A stretch of DNA of 64,000 nt from Spirosoma sp. SC4-14 (GTDB lineage: Bacteria; Bacteroidota; Bacteroidia; Cytophagales; Spirosomataceae). The position numbers and the translations under genes are program-made. The stretch spans positions 5,139,001 to 5,203,000 of the forward strand of contig NZ_CP147518.1 in the NCBI RefSeq assembly GCF_037201965.1, given 5' to 3'. Shown here in pieces: positions 18,664 through 25,463 of the stretch. The stretch's first letter is position 1, and each line of letters begins with the position of its first letter. The notes beneath the pieces are model-generated. The model ran no database searches and had not been told where the DNA came from. It saw nothing but the letters and a program-made list of their open reading frames with translations.

Positions 18664-19167
18664 CTACAGAAAATCGTCCGAATCACCCGTAGGCGTATGG
18701 GGAAGTTCAGGATCAACAGGAGCATCCCAGTTGTGGGACATGTCGGTATGCTGCGGGATGTGCTCGCCGTCCGACACATCGGTAACCGATACGTCGAGGG
18801 TATGTTCCGTTGTATCCTGCTTATTAGTTGACTCATCGGCAACAAACACTTCGGGTTCGTCGGTATGGCCTACATGATGATGTTCCGGCAACGGCGATCC
18901 ATGATCATCATCCGATGGCTCCACCTCCACCCAGATATCGTCGTACTGCAACCAACCCTGTTCGTCAAGCTGCGTATGCATTGCCTGGAAATACTCGACG
19001 GCTACTGGCACCTGCAAACCTTCCCAGATGACCCGATGTTCGTCAACAGCTCGCTGTAACTCGCTGTTTTGGGCCATATCTTCTTCCATCTGCCGACGCT
19101 CGTCGGTCGGAAGACTCCCGTCCAGAAAGGCGTCAATTCGGTCGAATTCTGCTTCGCTTAATGCCAT
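18664..19167 (-). CDS. Small acidic anti-sigma-like protein, no zinc motif
   Basis: The 167-residue protein is cytosolic. Residues 1-50 (FDRIDAFLDGSLPTDERRQM ... LQRAVDEHRVIW) resemble the N-terminal helices of anti-sigma factors, where a short helical hairpin clamps the sigma factor. It lacks the His-x3-Cys-x2-Cys zinc site and has no membrane helix. The second half is very acidic and His-rich (SDDDHGSPLPEHHHVGHTDE) and probably disordered. It is the last gene of the operon, directly downstream of a sigma factor gene (67-base gap). A role in holding the sigma factor is inference. It could equally be an unrelated acidic adaptor. Confidence 0.65.
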   Translation of the reverse strand: MALSEAEFDRIDAFLDGSLPTDERRQMEEDMAQNSELQRAVDEHRVIWEGLQVPVAVEYFQAMHTQLDEQGWLQYDDIWVEVEPSDDDHGSPLPEHHHVGHTDEPEVFVADESTNKQDTTEHTLDVSVTDVSDGEHIPQHTDMSHNWDAPVDPELPHTPTGDSDDFL

Positions 19168-19234
19168 AACACAACAATGTTTATGTAGCTGTACTTTTTA
19201 AACCTACCGGGTAGGGTTAAGTTCTTTGACTATG

Positions 19235-19825
19235 TCAGCTACTGGTTTTAACGGTTCCCCAGAACATTCGTTTTAACTGTTCGGTACATTCGTACCGTTT
19301 TGTGCGGGCTGTCTGAGGGGTATAGTTCATTATCTGAGCGATTTCGGCCAGCGGTTTTCCCTGAAGATAAAACAGATCGATTACGCGCCGACAGTTTTCG
19401 CCCATTCGGTTGAGCAGATAAGTTACCCGGCTAACATTCTCGGAAAAAGCAATCAGGTCGTCGGATAAATCGTCGTCTTTCTGATCAACAAAAACCTCTA
19501 CGGTTTGGGTTTTCCGATACCGGGCACTTTGCACTTCGTTGATCCATTTACGCTTACAAAACTCAAACAGCACGCTTTTCAGGCGGGCTGTCTGCGATAA
19601 TTGATAGCGACCAGATCTGACGGCTACGTAGAACTCAGCAATTCCCTGCTGAAATGCATCCTGTGCCTGCTCGGCTGAACCCTGATTGGTTTGTACATAG
19701 TGCGCAAAGGAGCGAAACGTTTGGGCATACAGGCAGGCGTAGGCACGGTCGTCGTTGTTTTTTAAACCTGCATAAAGCAATTCATCGGTCGAGAAAGCAC
19801 TACACGGATTGGCGGGAAGAACCAT
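19235..19825 (-). CDS. RNA polymerase sigma factor, sigma-70 family (ECF-like)
   Basis: The 196-residue product from ATG 19825 has region 2 (about 20-90: AYACLYAQTFRSFAHYV ... KRKWINEV) and region 4 (about 135-190: GENCRRVIDLFYLQGKPLAEIAQIMNYTPQTARTKRYECTEQL). The frame is open 41 codons further up to 19948, but that stretch is the flanking hairpin and has no sigma homology, so I reject the longer start. It would direct RNA polymerase to a dedicated regulon. The position between caspase and anti-sigma-like genes suggests that it is the transcriptional output of the signalling operon. Regulation by neighbouring kinases is inference. Confidence 0.85.
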   Translation of the reverse strand: MVLPANPCSAFSTDELLYAGLKNNDDRAYACLYAQTFRSFAHYVQTNQGSAEQAQDAFQQGIAEFYVAVRSGRYQLSQTARLKSVLFEFCKRKWINEVQSARYRKTQTVEVFVDQKDDDLSDDLIAFSENVSRVTYLLNRMGENCRRVIDLFYLQGKPLAEIAQIMNYTPQTARTKRYECTEQLKRMFWGTVKTSS

Positions 19826-19869
19826 ACTGTTCAGGTAAATAAAAGTACATTCACTATACGCAGGACTTT

Positions 19870-19931
19870 GGTCTGGAGCCATTCCACGGTTCTCTGTTGC
19901 ACTCATTTGGGCCGTGGAACGGCTCCAGACC
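19870..19931. terminator. Long hairpin between caspase and sigma genes
   Basis: The arms 19870-19889 and 19912-19931 pair over 20 bases with one G-U pair and a 22-base loop. No T tract follows in either direction. It sits between the caspase stop (19953) and the sigma start (19825), so it could attenuate or process the transcript and set the amount of sigma factor relative to upstream genes. Confidence 0.6.
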
Positions 19932-19952
19932 GAAGCCCAGACACACACATAA

Positions 19953-20708
19953 TCAGTACAAAACCGTGATTGGCAATGAGTTGGAAAACTTACCGGTTAT
20001 GATTGGAATCTGTGCATTGTGGGTCACTTTCCGTACCCACATATTTACGTAGCGATAATGCTCGCCAATGGTCACTACGCCATCCCGATTCAGGTCGGCA
20101 TCACCCTGGGCGCCTTTTACCAGAAAGTAAGTGAAAGCCCCCTGCCGCAGGTAGCCATATTCGCCCGAGTTTTGATAGGGCCGCGACGATGCCATAACGA
20201 TAATCGTTAGCGACGGATCATTAAATTGATTGTAGGCCTGACGGCTAATCGGCTGCCTTACCGACGACTGCCGAATGCTACCGGAATGGCAGGCATCGGC
20301 CCACACAATTTTGGTTTTGGCAGCCGATCTCCGGAAAGCAGCTTTCAGTTCCTCGTGTAATAATTCCTGCCCTTCGGCCGTAAAAAACGTACCGTCCATG
20401 CCGTGTCCGGAAAAATGGAAAATAATTCGATCGTTAGGGCCTGCCAGTTCAAAAACCCGAAGTGCCCGAAGCACATTGGCATGGGTAGCCTGCCCATTAG
20501 TCAGGGTGATGATGTGATTAGCGGGTACACTACCTCCGTGCGAACTGCGAAGAAACTCGCTAACCAATCGGGCATCGGCATCGGCAAAGTGCAGATCGTT
20601 CTGAACACCGATGTAATCCGACACGCCAACCACAACCGCATAGGTTTGCTGGGCCAATAGGCTGGTAGTTGCCCCCAGCATCAGCGCACTTACAAAAAAC
20701 CATTTCAT
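19953..20708 (-). CDS. Exported caspase-family (C14) peptidase with EF-hand loop
   Basis: The 251-residue protein has a clear Sec signal peptide (MKWFFVSALMLGATTSLLAQ). A caspase/metacaspase fold follows: YAVVVGVSDY, catalytic His102 in FHFSGHGMDG and Cys140 in VWADACHSGS. Family members cleave after basic or acidic residues. Near the C-terminus DLNRDGVVTIGE (205-216) is an exact 12-residue EF-hand calcium loop with Asp1, Asn3, Asp5, Gly6 and Glu12. There is no propeptide or TPR partner domain. It starts 14 bases after the PP2C stop, in the same operon. Its substrate is unknown; the exported parts of the neighbouring proteins are candidates. Confidence 0.9.
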   Translation of the reverse strand: MKWFFVSALMLGATTSLLAQQTYAVVVGVSDYIGVQNDLHFADADARLVSEFLRSSHGGSVPANHIITLTNGQATHANVLRALRVFELAGPNDRIIFHFSGHGMDGTFFTAEGQELLHEELKAAFRRSAAKTKIVWADACHSGSIRQSSVRQPISRQAYNQFNDPSLTIIVMASSRPYQNSGEYGYLRQGAFTYFLVKGAQGDADLNRDGVVTIGEHYRYVNMWVRKVTHNAQIPIITGKFSNSLPITVLY

Positions 20709-20722
20709 AGTCGTAGAGGAAC

Positions 20723-22294
20723 TTAGGCTGAATAATTCCGTTTATCGGGCGTGTTCTTACGTATTGCCGACGCATTGGCGCCCAGTTTATTTCCTTTTCT
20801 GTCGATATAATACTCTTCTTCTTTCAGCATAACGAGTGCTTTACCATCCTCAAAATCAGCCGCATTGTCGTATTGACAGGTTATTGCCGTTTTTCCTTTC
20901 AGGTTGATGTAGCCCCATTTGCCTTTCTGTTTCACGGCAATTAGCTTATCGCTGGGTTCACGGATTTCGTCATATAGGCTGGCTCCCTGCCGATGGCCTT
21001 TTTCATCGACCAGCACCCATCCTTCGTCAGTTCGTTTTTTATAGAGATGCTCGGTCAGCTCGACCTGATCGTTACCTTGCTCAATTGCCTGATAAATACC
21101 TTCGGTCGCGGCCAGATTGGGATCTTTCGGAAGTTCGGCAGCCGGTTTCCGTTTAGGCTTTGGTTTATTGGTAGAAGGCAGGCCATTATGTAGTGTCTGA
21201 TTGTCGGCCCCCTGCTGAACCTTTCCGGTCTGCGTTTTTTTCGGCGGCTTTATCCACCATTTGTAGGCCGATAGCCCTCCCATCGTCAATAGCGAAGCCA
21301 GAAATGCAATGATCAATAATATAGATAGTGAATTAACATCAATTGATCGCTTCCTGTCTTTTTGCTCTCCCTGCTGCTGTGGCCTGAACACCGGCTCAAC
21401 TTTGGCTGCTGCCCCAGACTCATTCTCCGGAATGGATTTAGTATGTTTCGAATCGACAGCGACTACCGCTACCGTTTCGTCGGTCGATATTTTGGGCCGG
21501 TCGTAAATGGGTACTGGCACGCGATACGCTTCGGGTACATCGCCACTTACCGTGTCGATCTGAACCAGATAGGCCGAAAAATTATCGTTGGTCTTTCCGG
21601 CGCAGCAATCGATCAGGAGTTGTTTTTTCTGTTCGTTGGTTGACTGGCCACCCAACACATTCTCCAGCAACTCGTCGCTTACCCGTTCCAGCACGCCATC
21701 CGTACAGAGGAAAAAATAGTCGCCCGGCCGAACGTCATTGATGAGCTGAACATCGGCTTTTATGGCTTTACTGTTCCCTTGAATAGCACGCTCGATTACA
21801 TTACGCTGCGGATGGTCGCGGGCCTCTTCGGGCGTTATAATTCCCGTTCTCACCAACTGGTTGACCAGCGAATGATCTTCTGTACGCCAGATTATGCGCC
21901 CATGGCGCACATGATAAACGCGGCTGTCGCCAATATGAGCTACGGTTGCCCCTGCTTCATGCAAAAAGAGCAATGTAAGCGTAGTGGCCATACCGATTGC
22001 TTCTGGATGCCGGGCCAGGTAATCGTCGAACTGTGCCTGCACCCAATCCAGAGCCGTCTGAATATAGTTGGGGGTTGCCACCGGTTCAGGATTCTGAACG
22101 AAATAGTTGTTAAACCCTTCAACTGCAATATGGCTGGCTATTTCGCCACGGGCGGCTCCGCCCACTCCATCGCATACCATAAACCACCGCTGTTGCTGCG
22201 TTGCGCTATCGGCAACCGGAAATACAGTATCTTCGTTGTTGCTGCGTCCCCCCTGATAAGAATACCCTAACGGTTGGTGAATTGACAGTTTCAT
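20723..22294 (-). CDS. PP2C-type Ser/Thr phosphatase with membrane helix and periplasmic WG repeats
   Basis: The phosphatase domain spans about 5-248, with metal-binding motifs RSNNEDTVF, CDGVGG (Asp42), ATTLTLLFL, AHIGDSRVY, CTDGVLE (Asp199) and NDNFSAYLVQI. A basic linker and a transmembrane helix at 322-347 follow. The last 175 residues carry a Pro/Lys-rich stretch and WG-repeat sequence (VKQKGKWGYINLKGKTAI, YDNAADFEDGKALVM), here outside the inner membrane. It should remove phosphate from targets of the two nearby kinases. It lies 15 bases after the FHA gene and 14 bases before the caspase gene. Confidence 0.92.
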   Translation of the reverse strand: MKLSIHQPLGYSYQGGRSNNEDTVFPVADSATQQQRWFMVCDGVGGAARGEIASHIAVEGFNNYFVQNPEPVATPNYIQTALDWVQAQFDDYLARHPEAIGMATTLTLLFLHEAGATVAHIGDSRVYHVRHGRIIWRTEDHSLVNQLVRTGIITPEEARDHPQRNVIERAIQGNSKAIKADVQLINDVRPGDYFFLCTDGVLERVSDELLENVLGGQSTNEQKKQLLIDCCAGKTNDNFSAYLVQIDTVSGDVPEAYRVPVPIYDRPKISTDETVAVVAVDSKHTKSIPENESGAAAKVEPVFRPQQQGEQKDRKRSIDVNSLSILLIIAFLASLLTMGGLSAYKWWIKPPKKTQTGKVQQGADNQTLHNGLPSTNKPKPKRKPAAELPKDPNLAATEGIYQAIEQGNDQVELTEHLYKKRTDEGWVLVDEKGHRQGASLYDEIREPSDKLIAVKQKGKWGYINLKGKTAITCQYDNAADFEDGKALVMLKEEEYYIDRKGNKLGANASAIRKNTPDKRNYSA

Positions 22295-22309
22295 TGACGT
22301 GTGCCGATT

Positions 22310-23002
22310 TTAGGTAAACGATAGAATAGTACGGGTAAAGTCGCTGCCTTCTACCTGACGGTAAGCCTTTTGCAGCGATTCCGACATCTGAAAAGTTTTT
22401 AGAACCATTTTGGTCTCGCCGATCTGAATGGTGTCGCCATCGTTCAGATAGATCTGTTCTGACGGATGAAGCGCAGGTTCCTGGCCGTTCAGATACGTTC
22501 CGTTTCGGCTATTTTTTCGGCTACCATCGGGCTGGAGCGCGCCATCCTGAAGAACATAATCAACCTGCCCCAGTTTGTTGATTTTTACTTCGATGGTACA
22601 ATGGGGTCGGCTCATATACCGATCGTCAGTTTGAATCATTAGATCAGACGGAGCTTTTTGAGAAAGTCGCCCAAGGGTGTTTAGCCCTTTTTTGAGATTA
22701 AATGTCTGCGAGGCTGTTTTTTCGTCATGAACGATCAGCCAACCCAGAATCTCAGGCAGGGCGGGTTTAGCACCTGCCTGGTTCTGCACCCACGTTTTCT
22801 CCTCATCGTTATCCCGAATCAAGGTTTCGTCTTCATTATTGACGGGCAATTCGGGCGTTAACAACTGAAGTGGCAGGGGGTTGAGGTAACCACATTTGGG
22901 GCATTTTACCTCCCTGGCCTGAGTAGGCACTTTTACCCGAACGGTAAGCCGGGCCCGGCAGGTTGGATTTCCGCAAGTGAGGGTGAGTTCCTGAACGTTC
23001 AT
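22310..23002 (-). CDS. Zinc ribbon-FHA domain protein
   Basis: The 230-residue protein starts with a zinc ribbon of four Cys (10, 15, 34, 37: LTCGNPTC ... EVKCPKCGY). An acidic linker with possible phospho-Thr sites follows (NNEDETLIRDNDEEKTW). The FHA domain is at about 110-215: GLNTLGRLSQKAPSDL, YMSRPHCTIE and SRNGTYLNGQE, with the Arg, Ser-His and Asn phosphothreonine-pocket residues kept. FHA domains bind phospho-Thr, so it reads the output of the kinases. The linker threonines could be targets that produce self-binding. It is cytosolic and is co-transcribed with the PP2C gene. Confidence 0.9.
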   Translation of the reverse strand: MNVQELTLTCGNPTCRARLTVRVKVPTQAREVKCPKCGYLNPLPLQLLTPELPVNNEDETLIRDNDEEKTWVQNQAGAKPALPEILGWLIVHDEKTASQTFNLKKGLNTLGRLSQKAPSDLMIQTDDRYMSRPHCTIEVKINKLGQVDYVLQDGALQPDGSRKNSRNGTYLNGQEPALHPSEQIYLNDGDTIQIGETKMVLKTFQMSESLQKAYRQVEGSDFTRTILSFT

Positions 23003-23065
23003 GACGATATAACTAAAAGAGAAAGAATCAACTACCTATAGAGTATTCCTTAGAGCTGACCTCAC

Positions 23066-24499
23066 TCAGGCAACCCAGTCGCTGACATCGGCGTTGTTGT
23101 CGTAGTCGTGCGCCAGATCCGTATGGCTTTCCGACGAAGTTGTCCCATCCATAACCGGAGCCTCGTAGGTATGGTCGAGTGGAGCCGTAGCTAACACTTC
23201 GCCCGTGTTCATGTCAACTTTAACGGCTGTTTCGAACTGATGATCGCCATCTACATCCATAGCACCAACTCCCGTATCAAGAATTACCACATCGGCGTAG
23301 CCATCGTGGTTAGAGTCACCCATCGTAACCGCATGACCATCGACCGTTGTTCTTACTACGTCTACGTCATTCGTTGTGTCGGTAGCAACAGGCGTATTCG
23401 GCTTACCGTCAAAAGCCGTCATGGCCGGTGCGCTATACGCTTCTTTCATGGGGCTCTGGCCTATCACCTGATGCGTATTCGGATCGATCTCAAACTGAGT
23501 CTCCATGATTCCATCGTTATCGGTATCGACTACCCCAACCGTGCCATCAATAATAAGCACTTCGGCATCGCCGTCGTGATCGCCATCGGCCAGCGTAACC
23601 ACGTGCCCCTGATACTCAACCGTATGCACGTCTGCCTGCTGGTCTGAATTCGCCGTAAACGTTGAGGGCGTTGAGGGCGATGTTCCCAATGCATTCATAT
23701 TAGGCGCTTCGAAAGGTGTCGCCAGTGGAGCTTGTGATACAATCTGATGGGTGTTCGGATCGAGTTCGACACGGGTTTCCATGATCCCATCGTTATCTTT
23801 ATCGACAGCGGCAACCGTACCATCAATAACAATCACCTCCGAATCGCCATCATGGTCGATGTCGCCCATTCCGATAACATGGCCATTGTATTCGCCCACC
23901 TTGATGTCGGGCGCGCTGGTTGTGGAGCTGGTATTGATAGAGTGCAATGAGCTATGGTCGGGCACCTCGTTGCCGTAAACAGTGGCAGCATACTCTTCCC
24001 GCTGCTGGGTTGTCATAGCATCCCACTCTTCTTTGTAATAGGTGTTGTAGAAATGGCCATTCCATTCGAAATACCCACCGGGGCCAACTTCCTGGCGAGC
24101 GGTTTTAAACGCGTCTTCAAACGACATCTGGTCGGTAACGTGTGTGGCAATCATGGGTTCGTGCGTAGTTGATGTTGACGGAGTAGGTTCAGCAGTTGTT
24201 GTTGAGTTATTGTTCTGCGCTACATTAGGATGTGCGTTTGTGGTCACGTGGGTACTATCGGCGGGCGTTTCAGATACCGGTTTGTGTGACTCAGAAGCGG
24301 GTTTTGTTTCTGTTTTAGGATGGTTTTCGTTGGCTTTGCCGTCCTGCTGCATTCCCCAGGTCAGGGCACTGCCTCCGGCTAAGGCAGCAACTCCGCCCAA
24401 GCCAGCATAAATGCGTTTTTTTTGTTGAGCAGTCAGTGCTTTACCGCCTGTTTTTCCCACTTGAGTAGGTTGGTCAAACGATTCGGAAGTCGGGTTCAT
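23066..24499 (-). CDS. Membrane-anchored protein with three acidic DxDxDG repeats
   Basis: Start ATG 24499 (477 residues; an alternative is 24526). A weak Ala/Gly membrane helix lies at about 31-50, followed by a long Thr/Ser/His-rich linker (60-120). A conserved module follows at about 126-180 (SFEDAFKTARQEVGPGGYFE ... YYKEEWDAM), which I have seen only in uncharacterised Bacteroidota proteins. Three repeats of about 68 residues then come with a period near 92. Each holds two acidic loops of the kind DIDHDGDSE and DKDNDGIME, similar to calcium sites of FG-GAP or thrombospondin-3 repeats. Calcium binding is inferred. The function is unknown; by position it is part of the kinase/phosphatase/caspase operon. 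Confidence 0.75.
   Translation of the reverse strand: MNPTSESFDQPTQVGKTGGKALTAQQKKRIYAGLGGVAALAGGSALTWGMQQDGKANENHPKTETKPASESHKPVSETPADSTHVTTNAHPNVAQNNNSTTTAEPTPSTSTTHEPMIATHVTDQMSFEDAFKTARQEVGPGGYFEWNGHFYNTYYKEEWDAMTTQQREEYAATVYGNEVPDHSSLHSINTSSTTSAPDIKVGEYNGHVIGMGDIDHDGDSEVIVIDGTVAAVDKDNDGIMETRVELDPNTHQIVSQAPLATPFEAPNMNALGTSPSTPSTFTANSDQQADVHTVEYQGHVVTLADGDHDGDAEVLIIDGTVGVVDTDNDGIMETQFEIDPNTHQVIGQSPMKEAYSAPAMTAFDGKPNTPVATDTTNDVDVVRTTVDGHAVTMGDSNHDGYADVVILDTGVGAMDVDGDHQFETAVKVDMNTGEVLATAPLDHTYEAPVMDGTTSSESHTDLAHDYDNNADVSDWVA
23147..23890 (-). repeat. Three in-frame repeats of about 68 codons
   Basis: The units are at roughly 23687-23890, 23414-23617 and 23147-23341. All follow the scheme GHV...GD-DHDGD-EV-IIDG-V-VD-DNDGIMET---DPNTHQ. 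The first two are closer to each other than to the third, where an acidic site has changed (DSNHDGYAD). Confidence 0.8.
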
Positions 24500-24683
24500 T
24501 GTCGTATTGTTTAGTATGTTAAACACTAGCTTGAATCGGTTTCTATTTCTTTATCCGGGCCAGTAGTTGAATGTCAGTGCCTGGTGAAAAAATATTTTTT
24601 CTTTTTTTCAGGGCTCCCGGATTGCGACAGGTCACGATTGCCTGCAATCAGATTGGCTATTGGCAGAGACAGCAAATCGGCCA

Positions 24684-25415
24684 TCAGTTTTCAACCCACT
24701 GGCATTTGCAATAGCGGCATTGTTTCTGATGTATCAGGTCGGCAAACGGGACATACCCCAGAAACTGCTGACAGTTTGGATTGGGACAGATATAATCGCG
24801 CCGAAACGCTTCGTCCAGCACCTGAACCCGTTCGGCCGTATTGAACAGATAGGCATCAACCAGCGAGGCCAGCGCAAAGCCGCCCGGCACCCACGATACG
24901 GCTACCCGAATCCAGGCTTTTTTCTTGGGGTCGCCCGTCAGAATTTCCTGTTTGGCGGCCGTATATTGTTCATAGTGCCAGCTCAGCCGTTTAAACTCCT
25001 GCGCGAATCCAGGCAATTTGCCCCCGGCATTACCCAAACTACCCGCCTGCCGGTTAGCCGATTGCCCCGGCCCAGTAGCAGGTGAAGGCGGAAGCTTAAC
25101 CTTTTCGAAAATGCCTTTCACATCTAGCGGAACAAGTGTACCCAGCACCACTGAGCTGCTGGGTGTAATCATTTTCTGCATAATCCGCCGACCGTCTACT
25201 TCAGTACCATATGTCGAATTAAGATCTTCGAGCAAGCCCAGAAAGTCGGTGAAAAGGGTTAGTCTGGCATGATAACGGCTAATTCCCGGTTTTTCGAGAA
25301 TGAGGTCGTTATCCTTGTTTTTTCCGATACGGATAACCCGCAAAGCAGCCCGTTCCGAAACATCAGGAGTCATATCGCTTGATAAGGTTAAGAGTAAAGA
25401 ACCCATTAAGGGCAT
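24684..25415 (-). CDS. FHA domain-zinc ribbon protein
   Basis: From ATG 25415 the product has 243 residues; GTG 25427 and ATG 25373 are alternatives, but the first FHA strand (SLLLTLS) favours a start at 25415 or 25406. The FHA domain spans about 5-110 (VIRIGKNKDNDLIL, GISRYHARLTLF, LNSTYGTEVDG). A basic linker follows, then a membrane-interacting amphipathic stretch (WVPGGFALASLVDAYLF) and a C-terminal zinc ribbon (CPNPNC ... CRYCKC). This is the mirror arrangement of the other FHA protein of the operon. It would read phospho-Thr and sits next to the Sel1 kinase gene. Confidence 0.85.
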   Translation of the reverse strand: MPLMGSLLLTLSSDMTPDVSERAALRVIRIGKNKDNDLILEKPGISRYHARLTLFTDFLGLLEDLNSTYGTEVDGRRIMQKMITPSSSVVLGTLVPLDVKGIFEKVKLPPSPATGPGQSANRQAGSLGNAGGKLPGFAQEFKRLSWHYEQYTAAKQEILTGDPKKKAWIRVAVSWVPGGFALASLVDAYLFNTAERVQVLDEAFRRDYICPNPNCQQFLGYVPFADLIHQKQCRYCKCQWVEN

Positions 25416-25463
25416 TCTGATGTGCACACAAGACCCGCCTTCGGTCGAAGACAGATCCAGAAA

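Noticed and set aside
18411-18845. Minus-strand open frame of 144 codons including the G10 tract
   Set aside because: It is formed by the convergent hairpins and overlaps the 3' end of the anti-sigma-like gene in another frame; the sequence has no domain and odd composition.
18573-19167. Idea that the G10 tract switches the anti-sigma-like gene on and off by slippage
   Set aside because: The gene already ends at 18664, 80 bases before the tract, so a length change cannot alter its frame.
19825-19948. Longer start for the sigma factor
   Set aside because: The extra 41 codons lie in the hairpin and do not resemble sigma region 1 or 2.
18664-20708. Craspase-like model in which the caspase cleaves the anti-sigma-like protein to free the sigma factor
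   Set aside because: The caspase has a clear export signal while the sigma pair is cytosolic. Direct cleavage is unlikely unless the signal peptide is not used.
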